From contig SZOW01000017.1 in assembly GCA_030263395.1 (NCBI GenBank), positions 1-55,477 on the forward strand: a stretch of DNA of 55,477 bases. Direction: 5' to 3'. Of the stretch, positions 18,113 through 29,125 are shown piece after piece. Made by a program: the position numbers and the translations under genes. Position 1 is the stretch's first letter; every line of letters starts with the position of its first letter. The DNA is from QUBU01 sp014337915. Its GTDB lineage: Bacteria; Pseudomonadota; Gammaproteobacteria; Steroidobacterales; GCA-2729495. A model generated the notes under the pieces. It searched no databases. It saw nothing but the letters and a program-made list of their open reading frames with translations, and was not told the origin of the DNA.

Positions 18113-19621
18113 TTACCCGCTTCGCGACGATGGCTCCAGCGCGAGGAACAGCGTGTTGTCCCCGCGCCGGACCAGGATGGGGATGGGCTTGTCTGCCGGT
18201 GTCTTCGCCACCAGCTCCCTGAGCTGGCGGCTGTTCCTGATCTCGGTACCGCCGAGGCGCAGCAGCACGTCGCCGCGGCGGATGCCGGCGTCGGCGGCCG
18301 GGCCGTCGCCTACCGCGGTGACCACCACGCCGCCGGAATCAATGCCGATCTGGGCGCGCTGCTCCGGGCTCAGGTCCGCGACCGCCACCCCGAGGCTGGC
18401 GTGGGACCTGTCGGCCGCGGCCGGCTGGTCGCTGTCGCCGCTGGCATCGGCCAGTTGCTCGACGCGGGCAGTCAGCACCTTCTCCTTGCCATTGCGGATG
18501 ACCTTGAGCTGCGCGCTGCTGCCGACGGCGGTTTCGCCCACCAGCGGTGGGAGATCGGAGGCCTCGCCGATGGCATGCCCGTCGTACTCGACGATGACGT
18601 CACCGGTCTGCACGCCGGCACGCGCCGCCGGGCTGTCTGGCTGCACCTGGGCCACCAGTGCCCCGCGCGGCTGGTCGAGGCCGAAGCTCGCCGCCAGTTC
18701 GCGGCTCATGCCCTGGATGCTGACGCCGAGCCAGCCGCGGGACACATGGCCGTTGGCGACCAGCTCGCGCTGCACGCGCAGCGCCACGTCGATCGGGATG
18801 GCGAAGGACAGGCCCTCGTAGCCGCCGGTGCGGCTGAAGATCTGCGAATTGATGCCCACCACCTGGCCCTGCAGGTTGAACAGCGGGCCACCGGAGTTGC
18901 CCGGGTTGACGGCAACGTCGGTCTGGATGAAGGGCACGTAGTTGTCGTCGGGCAGCGCGCGCCCCTTGGCGCTGACGATGCCGGCGGTGACGGTGTTCTC
19001 GAAGCCGAAGGGCGAGCCGATGGCGAGCACCCACTGCCCGACCTTGAGGTCACTGGCGTTGCCCATCACCACGGTGGGCAGGTTGCTGGCGTCGATCTTC
19101 AGCACCGCGACATCGGTCTGCCTGTCCTTGCCGAGCACCTTCGCGGTGAACTCGCGCTTGTCGGTCAGCTTCACCGTCACCCGGTCGGCGTCATCGACCA
19201 CATGGGCGTTGGTGAGAATCAGGCCGGAGGCGTCGATGATGAAGCCCGAGCCCTGGCCGACCACCGGCTGGCGGCGCGGCATCGGCATGCCGCGGAAGAA
19301 GAACGGCCCGAACTGCTGCAGCTCGTCATCCGGGCCACCCATGCCCGGCATGTCCCGCATGGCGGTCTTTACTTCCTGCTTGACGGTGATGTTGACCACA
19401 GCGGGGCCGTAGCGCTCGACCAGCGGGCTGAAGTCGGGCAGCCCCGTGGAGGAGATGGAGACCGGCGCCGCCGCCCCGGAGGAAGTCGCGGGCGGCTCGG
19501 GGGGGATCGCGGCGTTGGCGGGGGAGTGCCATGCCGTGGGGAGGAAAGCAGCCGCACCAGCAACGATGGCAACGGCGGCGCCGGTAGTAACAAGGATCCT
19601 GGTCTTGCGGGCGATGGTCAT
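18113..19621 (-). CDS. degQ: Do-type periplasmic serine protease (DegP/DegQ/MucD)
   Basis: HtrA-family protease/chaperone of 502 residues. The signal peptide covers about residues 1-38. The trypsin-like domain shows the full triad: His in LTNAHVVDDAD, Asp in RQTDVAVLKID and Ser in NPGNSGGPLFN. Two PDZ domains follow (GWLGVSIQGMSRELA... near 290 and SLGVAVADLSPEQR... near 400). The LQQFGPFFFRG segment before the protease domain corresponds to the flexible LA-loop region. It degrades or refolds damaged envelope proteins. Its upstream region contains a CTTAAG-N5-CTTACA box that resembles the binding site of the PmrA/QseB-type regulator encoded next to it. A strong terminator follows it. Confidence 0.93.
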   Translation of the reverse strand: MTIARKTRILVTTGAAVAIVAGAAAFLPTAWHSPANAAIPPEPPATSSGAAAPVSISSTGLPDFSPLVERYGPAVVNITVKQEVKTAMRDMPGMGGPDDELQQFGPFFFRGMPMPRRQPVVGQGSGFIIDASGLILTNAHVVDDADRVTVKLTDKREFTAKVLGKDRQTDVAVLKIDASNLPTVVMGNASDLKVGQWVLAIGSPFGFENTVTAGIVSAKGRALPDDNYVPFIQTDVAVNPGNSGGPLFNLQGQVVGINSQIFSRTGGYEGLSFAIPIDVALRVQRELVANGHVSRGWLGVSIQGMSRELAASFGLDQPRGALVAQVQPDSPAARAGVQTGDVIVEYDGHAIGEASDLPPLVGETAVGSSAQLKVIRNGKEKVLTARVEQLADASGDSDQPAAADRSHASLGVAVADLSPEQRAQIGIDSGGVVVTAVGDGPAADAGIRRGDVLLRLGGTEIRNSRQLRELVAKTPADKPIPILVRRGDNTLFLALEPSSRSG

Positions 19622-19676
19622 TGCTGAACCTGCACGACAACGAACAACCGATGGCGGTGCAAGTTAACGGCTGACC

Positions 19677-19693
19677 CTTAAGACAGCCTTACA
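19677..19693. promoter_or_regulatory. PmrA/QseB-type half-site pair upstream of the Do-type protease
   Basis: The sequence reads CTTAAG-ACAGC-CTTACA, a direct repeat of hexamers with 5-base spacing, near the known PmrA box form (C/T)TTAAG-N5-(C/T)TTAAG. It is about 56 bases upstream of the protease start codon, a suitable place for activation. The second hexamer departs from consensus at two positions. Assignment to the neighbouring response regulator is inference. Confidence 0.5.
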
Positions 19694-19749
19694 CTTTCAT
19701 GCTGCAGTGGAGCGCAACGAACCGCAGTGGAAAATGCCGGCGCAAAATG

Positions 19750-19778
19750 AAACAGGCCGGGGGGGAGCCGGCCTGTTT
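19750..19778 (-). terminator. Hairpin terminator after the sensor kinase gene
   Basis: An 11-bp perfect stem (AAACAGGCCGG / CCGGCCTGTTT) with a seven-base purine loop. On the minus strand it is followed by a moderately T-rich CATTTT, so it most likely ends the two-component operon about 140 bases past the kinase stop. On the plus strand the trailing sequence is not T-rich. The rest of the 19622-19920 gap holds no gene that I can support. Confidence 0.6.
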
Positions 19779-19908
19779 CTCTACCCGTCTGTCTCTCGCT
19801 ATCTCGCTGGAGGAGCCTGGTGCCTGTTCGGGGTTGCGCTGGATGCCTGACGCGCTATTCCTTGCAGTCACCGTTCCGAATCCATGCTGCGCATGTTGCA
19901 GCGGCTGT

Positions 19909-19925
19909 CTTAAGAGACACTTAAG
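19909..19925. promoter_or_regulatory. Perfect PmrA-type box CTTAAG-N5-CTTAAG
   Basis: Two exact CTTAAG hexamers spaced by AGACA, matching the PmrA/BasR consensus. The second hexamer overlaps the stop codon of the sensor kinase gene. It is 288 bases upstream of the protease start, so it could be a distal site, a decoy or part of a two-site arrangement with 19677-19693. No plus-strand gene begins nearby. CTTAAG is itself palindromic, so the box has no fixed orientation. Confidence 0.5.
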
Positions 19926-21231
19926 CGGCCGGCAGGGCCGGAAAACGCACCGTGACCCGCAGCCCTGGTGCGCCGGGGTTGTCACCCAACTCTATGTCTG
20001 CATGGTGGTTTTTGACGATGCTCTGGACGATGGCCAGGCCCAGCCCGGTGCCCGCCCCGCTGCCGCCCGCGAGGCGGAAAAAGCGGTCGAAGACCCGCTC
20101 GCGGTCCGCCGGCGGGATGCCCGGCCCGGAATCCGCGACCCGCAGGAACGGCGCGCCGGCCTCGTGGCCGACGCTGACGTCGATACGGCCGCCCTCCGGC
20201 GTGTAGCGCAGCGCATTGTCCACGAGATTGCGCAGGAGCATGCGCAGCGCATGCGGGTCGCCGCGCACGGTGGCGGGCTCGCTGGCGGCGATGCCGAGGT
20301 CCTGGCGGCGCGCATCGGCGAGCGGCGCCAGGTCGCCGACGACATCACGCGCCAGTGCGTCCAGCGCCACGCTGCTGGCAGCGGCGGTGGCCGCCTCGTG
20401 CCGCGCCAGGTTGAGCATCTGTTCCACCAGCCTGGAGGCACGGTCGATGCCCCCGCGCAGCTGCGCGAAGGCATTGCGCTTCTCCGCTTCGTCGCCGGCC
20501 TGTTCGGCGAGCTGCAGCTGCAGGCGCAGCGCCGTGAGCGGCGTGCGCAGCTCGTGGGCTGCGTCGGCGACGAAGGCCTGCTGTGCATCGAGCGCGGCGC
20601 GCAGGCGCGCCAGCAGGTCGTTGAGCGCCACCACCAGCGGGCGGATCTCGTCGGGCAGCGCCGACTCACCCAGTGGTTCCAGCGCTTCGGGCTGGCGCAT
20701 GCGCACCGAGTCCGCGAGCCGGTCGAGCGGGCGCAGCTGCGCCCCGACGATGAGCCAGATGGCCGCGCCCAGCACCGGCAGCATCAGGCTCAGCGGCGCC
20801 AGCGTCTTCAGCGCCAGCGCGACCGCGCGCTGCTGGCGTACTGCCAGCGGCTGCGCCACCTGAATCACGTAGCCGCGGCTCGGCAGCGAATACACCCGCC
20901 ACGCCACCTTGTTGACCTGCACGTCGGAGAGGCCCGGCCGCTGCAGGCCGGGCAGTTCGCGGTAAAGCTCGGAGAAGTAGACGCGCACGCCGGTGATGTT
21001 CCAGACCTGGACCACGACGCTGTTGCGGGTCTCGGTGGCCGGCAGCTGCGGCGGCAGCGCGAACTCGAAGGACTGGTCGCGCAGCGACAGCGCGGTCTGC
21101 TGCAGCTGTTCGTCGAACACCTGGTCGAGTCCATTGCGTGCGTTCTCGTACAGCGTGAAGGCGCTGGAGAGTCCCGCCGCGACCACCGCCGACAGCAGCC
21201 ACAGCAGTAGCCGCGCGCGGATGGTGGTCAT
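19921..21231 (-). CDS. QseC/PmrB-type sensor histidine kinase
   Basis: Inner-membrane kinase of 436 residues. The first membrane helix covers about residues 7-25, a periplasmic domain of around 120 residues follows, then a second helix (PLSLMLPVLGAAIWLIVGA), a HAMP-like linker, the HisKA dimerisation helix with the phosphorylated histidine in ADAAHELRTPLTAL near residue 220, and an ATPase domain with N-box NLVDNALRYTP, G1 VADSGPGIP and G2 GTGLGLAIVQSIV. Overlap of 4 bases with the response regulator gene indicates coupled translation. Sequence style suits the QseC/PmrB group, which senses envelope stress, metals or catechol-like signals; the ligand here is unknown. Confidence 0.9.
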   Translation of the reverse strand: MTTIRARLLLWLLSAVVAAGLSSAFTLYENARNGLDQVFDEQLQQTALSLRDQSFEFALPPQLPATETRNSVVVQVWNITGVRVYFSELYRELPGLQRPGLSDVQVNKVAWRVYSLPSRGYVIQVAQPLAVRQQRAVALALKTLAPLSLMLPVLGAAIWLIVGAQLRPLDRLADSVRMRQPEALEPLGESALPDEIRPLVVALNDLLARLRAALDAQQAFVADAAHELRTPLTALRLQLQLAEQAGDEAEKRNAFAQLRGGIDRASRLVEQMLNLARHEAATAAASSVALDALARDVVGDLAPLADARRQDLGIAASEPATVRGDPHALRMLLRNLVDNALRYTPEGGRIDVSVGHEAGAPFLRVADSGPGIPPADRERVFDRFFRLAGGSGAGTGLGLAIVQSIVKNHHADIELGDNPGAPGLRVTVRFPALPAA

Positions 21232-21890
21232 GCAGCGGCGCGCACCCGGTAGCCGACGCCGCGCACGTTCTGGATGTACTCCGCGCCGAGTTTCTTGCGC
21301 AGGTTGTGGATGTGCACTTCCACGGCGTTGCTTTCCACTTCCTCGCCCCAGCCGTACAGGCGTTCCTCGAGCTGGGTGCGCGACAGCACCTGGCCGGGGC
21401 GCTCGAGCAGCGCCTCCAGCAGCGCGAACTCGCGATGCGAGAGGTTGACCGGCTCGCCATCGCGGGTGACCGCATGGCTCGCGGGGTCGAGCGTGACGCC
21501 GAGATGCTCGACCAGGTTCTCGGCGCGGCCGGAGTGGCGCCGCTGCACGGCGCGCACCCGGGCGGCGAGTTCATCGAAATCGAAGGGCTTGACGATGTAG
21601 TCGTCCGCGCCGGCATCGAGGCCGTGGATGCGGTCGTTGACCGAATCGCGGGCGGTGAGGATCAGCACCGGCACCTTGCTGCCCGTGCCGCGCAGCCACT
21701 TGAGGACCTGCAGCCCGTCAAGCTTCGGCAGGCCGAGGTCGAGCAGCACCAGGTCGAAGCTCTCCGCGCCCAGCGCCGCCTTTGCTGCAGCGCCATCCTG
21801 CACCCAATCCACCGCCAGGCCCTGCTTGCGCAGCCCGAGGCGCACCGCCTCGCCAATCATCCCGTCGTCTTCGACCAGCAGCAGTCTCAT
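21228..21890 (-). CDS. OmpR-family response regulator, QseB/PmrA type
   Basis: Response regulator of 220 residues: receiver domain with the acidic pair in LLVEDDGMIG, phosphorylated Asp in LVLLDLGLPKLDG near residue 51, Thr in LTARD and Lys in YIVKPFDFDEL, followed by a winged-helix domain with ESNAVEVHIHNLRKKLG and NVRGVGYRV, characteristic of QseB/PmrA. It pairs with the adjacent kinase. The upstream intergenic region is filled by a long palindromic repeat (21903-22019) beginning only 12 bases before its start codon, so the native promoter has been displaced, lies inside the repeat, or is provided by it. No strong Shine-Dalgarno is visible. Confidence 0.92.
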   Translation of the reverse strand: MRLLLVEDDGMIGEAVRLGLRKQGLAVDWVQDGAAAKAALGAESFDLVLLDLGLPKLDGLQVLKWLRGTGSKVPVLILTARDSVNDRIHGLDAGADDYIVKPFDFDELAARVRAVQRRHSGRAENLVEHLGVTLDPASHAVTRDGEPVNLSHREFALLEALLERPGQVLSRTQLEERLYGWGEEVESNAVEVHIHNLRKKLGAEYIQNVRGVGYRVRAAA

Positions 21891-21902
21891 GGAGAATTCC
21901 GG

Positions 21903-22019
21903 GGGAATTTCGGGGGAATTAAGGGGACAGTTTACTCAACTCCTTCGGGGCAGTCGCCAAACTGCGCCTCCACAGGAGGAGTTGAGTAAACTGTCCCCTT
22001 AATTCCCCCCGAAATTCCC
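21903..22019. repeat. Palindromic element, family B, copy 1 (between response regulator and ygiQ)
   Basis: Nearly perfect inverted repeat: left arm 21903-21944, right arm 21977-22019, 42-43 bases with a single extra C, and a 32-base loop that contains a small CAGT/ACTG hairpin. The conserved arm core is GGGGACAGTTTACTCAACT, also found twice in each orientation at 41513-41644. The right arm ends exactly one base before the ygiQ ATG, and the left arm starts 12 bases before the response regulator ATG. It therefore occupies almost the whole divergent intergenic space. The form is that of a REPIN/MITE. Confidence 0.92.
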
Positions 22020-24401
<2,382 letters not shown>

Positions 24402-24434
24402 TTCGTCGCCGCGGCCAGCGACCAGGCTGGCAGG

Positions 24435-24457
24435 GCCTGCGGCATTTGGCCGCAGGC
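24435..24457. other. Strong hairpin between ygiQ and czcI
   Basis: A perfect 9-bp stem GCCTGCGGC / GCCGCAGGC with a five-base loop, starting 34 bases after the ygiQ stop. No T-run follows on either strand, so it may be a mRNA stabiliser, a weak terminator or a regulatory hairpin. The rest of the gap to the czcI start shows no clear promoter. Confidence 0.45.
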
Positions 24458-24535
24458 GTCATTGCTGGGTCGAGCCGGATAGTTGTGGCATCCTTCGCCA
24501 CGCCGCCAGAAACATAAAGCAGACCCATCCGGCCC

Positions 24536-24883
24536 ATGCGTCGCGCCATCGCCCTGTTGCTCATGATCCTCGTGCCCCTGCAGTACGGCTGGGCCGCGGC
24601 GAGCCTGCACCTGCACCCGGGCGAGGTGGTCGCGGGCGAGCTGCTGCACATCGGCGGCGAGCAGGCCGCGCAGGATGCGGTCGATCCCGGTCACGATGGC
24701 GACGGTGGCCCAGCCGAGGGCGATCATGGCCATCACTGCAACCATGTGCCGACCCTGATCATCCCGGACTGCAGCCTGCCGGCCGGCATCTGCCTGTCGG
24801 AGCAGCCCGTCCCGGCGCTGCCCGGCGTCCACGCTTCGCATATCCCGCCCGTCCGCGACCGCCCGCCGCGCAACGCGGCCTGA
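24536..24883 (+). CDS. czcI: CzcI-like periplasmic metal-resistance accessory protein
   Basis: Small secreted protein of 115 residues with a signal peptide whose pattern (MRRAIALLLMILVPLQYGWAA, here cut at 21 letters by its end near residue 21) closely follows CzcI of Cupriavidus. The mature part has histidine clusters (HLHPGE, HDGD, DHGHHCNH) and three cysteines, suited to binding zinc, cobalt or cadmium. CzcI proteins are thought to modulate czc efflux expression or metal delivery. The gene begins the czc block and is separated from czcB by 84 bases, a gap that contains the czcB Shine-Dalgarno. Sequence conservation beyond the signal region and His motifs is weak. Confidence 0.7.
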   Translation: MRRAIALLLMILVPLQYGWAAASLHLHPGEVVAGELLHIGGEQAAQDAVDPGHDGDGGPAEGDHGHHCNHVPTLIIPDCSLPAGICLSEQPVPALPGVHASHIPPVRDRPPRNAA

Positions 24884-24967
24884 ACCGGACCCGGCCCCGA
24901 CGCGGGCCACCTTCGCGGCAGGCGCGCCAGGCATGAGCCGGCGTCGCCGCCCATCCAGGAGCTTGTG

Positions 24968-26056
24968 ATGCACCGTCTGTTTGCCATTCTCGTGCCCGTT
25001 CTTCTTGCCCTGTCCGCCCACGCGGAGGACCAGCCCATCGCCTTCAGCGCCGAACAACGCGCGGCGCTGGGCATCAGCACCGCAGCGCTGTCGGCCGATG
25101 CCGGTGCGGCCGCCGCCGGCCTGCCGGCCACGGTGACCGTGCCCCCGGACCGCGAACGCGTGGTGGCCGCACCGGTGGCCGGGATGATTTCGCGGCTGAT
25201 GGTCGCGCTCGGCGACAGCGTCAAGGCCGGCCAGCCGGTCGCCACGCTGCGCAGCCAGGAACTGGCGGCGGCCCAGCGCGATACCGCCGAGGCGGCGGTG
25301 CAGGCGCGGCTGGCGGAGGAATCGGCGAAGCGCGACGAGGCGCTGTTCCAGGAAGGCATCGTCGCCGAGTCGCGGGTGCAGGCCACCCGCGCGGCGCTCA
25401 CCCAGGCGCGGGCCCATCTCGCGGAGCGGCGCGCCTCGCTGCGGCTGCTCGGTTACTCGGCCGCCGAGATCGCCGCGGCCGAGCAGGGCGAGAAGCTCAG
25501 CGACAGCGTCAACCTGGTGGCGCCCATCGCCGGTACCGTGCTGGAAGTCCAGGCCGCGACCGGCGGGCGGGTGGAGGCGGCGACCCCGCTGCTGCGCATT
25601 GCCAGCCTCGACACGCTCTGGCTCGAAATCCACGCGCCGGTGGACAGCGCCGCGCTGCTGGCGCCCGGCCAGAAGGTCGTGGTGCCGGGCACCCGCGCCG
25701 AGGGCAAGGTGCTGGTCGTGGGCAGCAGCGTCAGTGCGGCTCAGGCGGTGCTCATCCGCGCCCAGGTCGGCAACCCCGGTGGCGAGCTGCGCCTCAACCA
25801 GCAGGTGACGGTGCGCATCGAGGGCAAGGCCGGCGGACAGAAGTGGCGGGTGCCGGGGCGCGCCATCGTGCGCCAGGACGGCAAGGACTGGGTGTTCGTC
25901 GAGGCGGCGGGCGGTTTCCTGCCGACGGCGGTGCAGGTGCTGTCGCGCTCCGGCCAGGCGGCCGCGGTCGAAGCGCCGTTCACCGGCAGGGAGCGCGTGG
26001 TGGTCGAGGGCGTCGCCGCGGTGAAGGCGGCCTGGCAGGGCATGGGAGGCGAGTAG
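24968..26056 (+). CDS. czcB: CzcB-type RND periplasmic adaptor
   Basis: Membrane fusion protein of 362 residues linking the CzcA pump to the outer-membrane channel. It has a signal peptide (residues 1-18), a membrane-proximal strand region, a lipoyl half at VVAAPVAGMISRLMVALGDSV, an alpha-helical hairpin (about 95-150), the second lipoyl half at VNLVAPIAGTVLEVQAATGG, and a beta-barrel domain from about 205. I chose ATG 24968 because AGGAG lies six bases before it; GTG 24965 in the same frame is too close to that site. The stop abuts the czcA ATG directly. Confidence 0.88.
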   Translation: MHRLFAILVPVLLALSAHAEDQPIAFSAEQRAALGISTAALSADAGAAAAGLPATVTVPPDRERVVAAPVAGMISRLMVALGDSVKAGQPVATLRSQELAAAQRDTAEAAVQARLAEESAKRDEALFQEGIVAESRVQATRAALTQARAHLAERRASLRLLGYSAAEIAAAEQGEKLSDSVNLVAPIAGTVLEVQAATGGRVEAATPLLRIASLDTLWLEIHAPVDSAALLAPGQKVVVPGTRAEGKVLVVGSSVSAAQAVLIRAQVGNPGGELRLNQQVTVRIEGKAGGQKWRVPGRAIVRQDGKDWVFVEAAGGFLPTAVQVLSRSGQAAAVEAPFTGRERVVVEGVAAVKAAWQGMGGE

Positions 26057-29000
26057 ATGATCGATCGGCTGATCGAGTTCTCGCTCACCCAGCGGCTGCT
26101 GGTGCTGGGCCTGACGCTGCTGCTCATCGGCGCCGGCGTGCAGGCCTGGCGCGCGCTGCCGATCGACGCCTTCCCCGAGGTGTCCACCACCCAGGTGAAG
26201 ATCATCCTCAAGGCGCCGGGCATGACGCCGGAGGAGATCGAGGCGCGCATCGCCGCGCCCATCGAGACCGAGATGCTCGGCATCCCGCGCCAGCGCATCC
26301 TGCGCTCGGTGTCGAAGTACGGGCTCACCGACATCACCGTGGACTTCGAGGACAGCGCCGACATCTACTGGGCCCGCAGCCAGGTGGCCGAGCGTCTCAA
26401 CAACGTGCTGGCGGACCTGCCCGAGGGTGTCACCGGCGGCCTGGCGCCGATCACCACGCCGCTGTCGGAAATGTTCATGTTTACCGTCGAGGGCGACAGC
26501 CTCAGCCTGGCGGAGCGGCGTGCGCTGCTCGACTGGGTGATCCGCCCGCAGCTGCGCACGCTGCCCGGTGTCGCCGACGTCAACGCGCTCGGCGGTCTGG
26601 TGAAGACCTTCGAGGTGGCGCCGGACAACGTCGCGATGAGCGCGCGCGGCGTCACGCTCACCGAACTCGCCGATGCCATCCAGGCCAGCAACCGCAACGA
26701 CGGCGCCGGCCGGCTCACCGACGGCGAGGAAGTCTGGCTGCTGCGGGTCGAGGGTGCCGTGCAGAGCCTCGAACAGCTCGCCAGCATCGTCGTCAAGGAC
26801 GTCAACGGCGTGCCGGTGCGCGTCGCCGACGTGGCCGAGGTGCGCCTCGGCGCGCTCACCCGCTACGGCGGCGTGACCCAGGATGGCAGGGGCGAGGCCG
26901 TCGAGGGCCTGGTGCTGGCGCTGAAGGGCGCCAACGCCCAGCAGGTCGCAGCGCTGATCAAGGCACGGCTCGCCGAGATCGCGCCGACGCTGCCCGAAGG
27001 CGTCAGTATCAACACCTTCTATGATCGCTCGGTGCTGGTGGAGCGCGCCGTGGGCACGGTGTCCGTCGCGCTGCTCGAGGCCACGGTGCTGGTGCTGGCG
27101 CTGCTGTTCCTGTTCCTCGGCAACGTGCGCGCCGCGCTCACGGTGGCGCTGACGCTGCCGCTGGCCGCGCTCGCCACCTTTCTGCTGATGCGCCAGATGG
27201 GCCTCTCGGCCAACCTCATGAGCCTCGGTGGCCTGGCCATCGCCATCGGCATGCTGGTCGACGGCGCGGTGGTGGTGGTGGAGAACGTGGTCACGCACCT
27301 CGCCCACGACCACAGCCGCCAGAACAAGCTGCACCAGATCTTCCGCGCGGTGCGCGAGGTGGGCACGCCGGTGGTGTCCGGCGTGCTGATCATCATGATC
27401 GTGTTCATGCCGCTGCTGACCCTGGAGGGGCTGGAGGGCAAGCTGTTCGTGCCGGTGGCGCTGACCATCGTCTTCGCCCTGGGCGCTGCGCTGGTCCTGT
27501 CGCTCACCGTGGTGCCGGTGCTGTCGTCCTGGCTTCTGAAAGCCGGTGCGCACGAGGATCCCTGGCTGCTGCGCCAGGCGGTGCGCCTGTACACGCCGCT
27601 GCTGGACCTGGCGCTGGCACGCACCCGCCCGGTGATGATCGCGGCCGTGGCGCTGCTGGCCGTGGCCGCACTGCTGTTCCCCTTCATCGGCAAGTCGTTC
27701 ATGCCGACGCTCGACGAGGGCGACCTGCTGATCCAGCTGGAGAAGCTGCCTTCCATCAGCCTCGAGGAGAGCATGGAGCTCGATCTCAAGGTGCAGCGAG
27801 CGCTGCTGCAGCAGATCCCGGAGATCCAGGGCATGGTGGCGCGGGTCGGCTCCGACGAGATCGGCCTCGATCCCATGGGCCTCAATGAGACCGACGGCTT
27901 CCTGGTGCTCAAGCCTCAGGACGAGTGGCGTGGGCCGGACAAGGAATGGCTGATGGAGGAGATGCGCAAGGTGATGGCGGGCTTCCCCGGCATCAGCTAC
28001 GGCTTCACCCAGCCGATCGACATGCGCGTCTCCGAGATGCTGACCGGCAGCCGCGGCGACCTGGCGGTGAAGGTGTTCGGCAGCGACATCGAGACGCTCA
28101 ACCGCCTCGCCGACGAGGTGGAGGCCATCGTCGCCTCGGTGCCCGGCGCTCAGGACGTCCTCAGCAAGAAGAATGAGGGCGTGCAGTACCTGCAGGCCTC
28201 GGTGGATCGCCTGGCCGCCGGCCGTTACGGCCTCACGGTCGACGATGTCTCGGCCTTCCTCAAGGCCCAGCTGGAGGGCCTGCGGGTCGGCACCGTCCAG
28301 GAGGGCACGCGGCGCACGCCGCTGGTGCTGCGGGCGGGCGAGGAGGTGCGCATGTCACCGGCGCTGTTCGAGCTGCTGCGCATCCCGACGCCGGGCGGCA
28401 GCGCGATCCCGCTGCGGGAAGTGGTGCAGCTGGAGCGCACCGATGGCCCGGTGGCCATCAACCGCGAGAATGCTGCGCGCTACGTGACGGTGCAGAGCAA
28501 TGTCGCCGACCGCGACCTGGTCGGCTTCGTCGACGAGGTGCGCGCGCGCATCGGTGCGGAGATCGAACTGCCGGAGGGCTACTCCGTGGTCTACGCCGGC
28601 GAGTTCGAGAACCAGCAGCGGGCTGCGGCCCGCCTGGCCATCGTCGTGCCGGTGTCCATCGCCCTGATCTTCGCGCTCTTGTTCACCACCTTCCACTCGG
28701 TGAAGCAGGCGGCCCTGGTGCTGGCCAATGTGCCGTTCGCGCTGGTGGGTGGCGTGGCCGCCCTGTTCATCAGCGGCGAGTACCTGTCGGTGCCGGCCTC
28801 GGTGGGCTTCATCGCGCTGCTCGGCATCGCGGTGCTCAACGGCGTGGTGATGGTGAGCTACTTCAACCAGCTGGCCGGCCAGGGCCTGGCCGCGGACAGC
28901 GTGGTGCGCGAAGGCGCCCTGCGCCGGCTGCGCCCGGTGCTGATGACGGCCAGCATCACCGCCTTTGGCCTGGTGCCGCTGCTGCTGGCGAGCGGCCCGG

Positions 29001-29125
29001 GTTCCGAGATCCAGAAGCCGCTGGCCATCGTCGTGGTGGGCGGGCTGGTCTCATCCACGGCGCTCACCCTGGTGCTGCTGCCGGTCCTTTACCGCCACTT
29101 CATCCTGCGAGGTGCCCTGAAATGA
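26057..29125 (+). CDS. czcA: CzcA-type heavy-metal RND efflux pump
   Basis: Inner-membrane proton-driven pump of 1022 residues with the RND layout: TM1 near residue 10-28, a large periplasmic domain with the sequence VSKYGLTDITVDFED, TMs 2-6 (about 335-490), TM7 near 530, a second periplasmic loop, and TMs 8-12 to the end. The TM4 signature is AIGMLVDGAVVVVEN, belonging to the heavy-metal (HME) class; the AxG form differs from the DFG form of classical Cupriavidus CzcA, so metal preference among Zn, Co, Cd, Ni should be left open. It exports divalent cations with CzcB and CzcC. It overlaps the DUF3240 gene by 4 bases (ATGA). Confidence 0.93.
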   Translation: MIDRLIEFSLTQRLLVLGLTLLLIGAGVQAWRALPIDAFPEVSTTQVKIILKAPGMTPEEIEARIAAPIETEMLGIPRQRILRSVSKYGLTDITVDFEDSADIYWARSQVAERLNNVLADLPEGVTGGLAPITTPLSEMFMFTVEGDSLSLAERRALLDWVIRPQLRTLPGVADVNALGGLVKTFEVAPDNVAMSARGVTLTELADAIQASNRNDGAGRLTDGEEVWLLRVEGAVQSLEQLASIVVKDVNGVPVRVADVAEVRLGALTRYGGVTQDGRGEAVEGLVLALKGANAQQVAALIKARLAEIAPTLPEGVSINTFYDRSVLVERAVGTVSVALLEATVLVLALLFLFLGNVRAALTVALTLPLAALATFLLMRQMGLSANLMSLGGLAIAIGMLVDGAVVVVENVVTHLAHDHSRQNKLHQIFRAVREVGTPVVSGVLIIMIVFMPLLTLEGLEGKLFVPVALTIVFALGAALVLSLTVVPVLSSWLLKAGAHEDPWLLRQAVRLYTPLLDLALARTRPVMIAAVALLAVAALLFPFIGKSFMPTLDEGDLLIQLEKLPSISLEESMELDLKVQRALLQQIPEIQGMVARVGSDEIGLDPMGLNETDGFLVLKPQDEWRGPDKEWLMEEMRKVMAGFPGISYGFTQPIDMRVSEMLTGSRGDLAVKVFGSDIETLNRLADEVEAIVASVPGAQDVLSKKNEGVQYLQASVDRLAAGRYGLTVDDVSAFLKAQLEGLRVGTVQEGTRRTPLVLRAGEEVRMSPALFELLRIPTPGGSAIPLREVVQLERTDGPVAINRENAARYVTVQSNVADRDLVGFVDEVRARIGAEIELPEGYSVVYAGEFENQQRAAARLAIVVPVSIALIFALLFTTFHSVKQAALVLANVPFALVGGVAALFISGEYLSVPASVGFIALLGIAVLNGVVMVSYFNQLAGQGLAADSVVREGALRRLRPVLMTASITAFGLVPLLLASGPGSEIQKPLAIVVVGGLVSSTALTLVLLPVLYRHFILRGALK

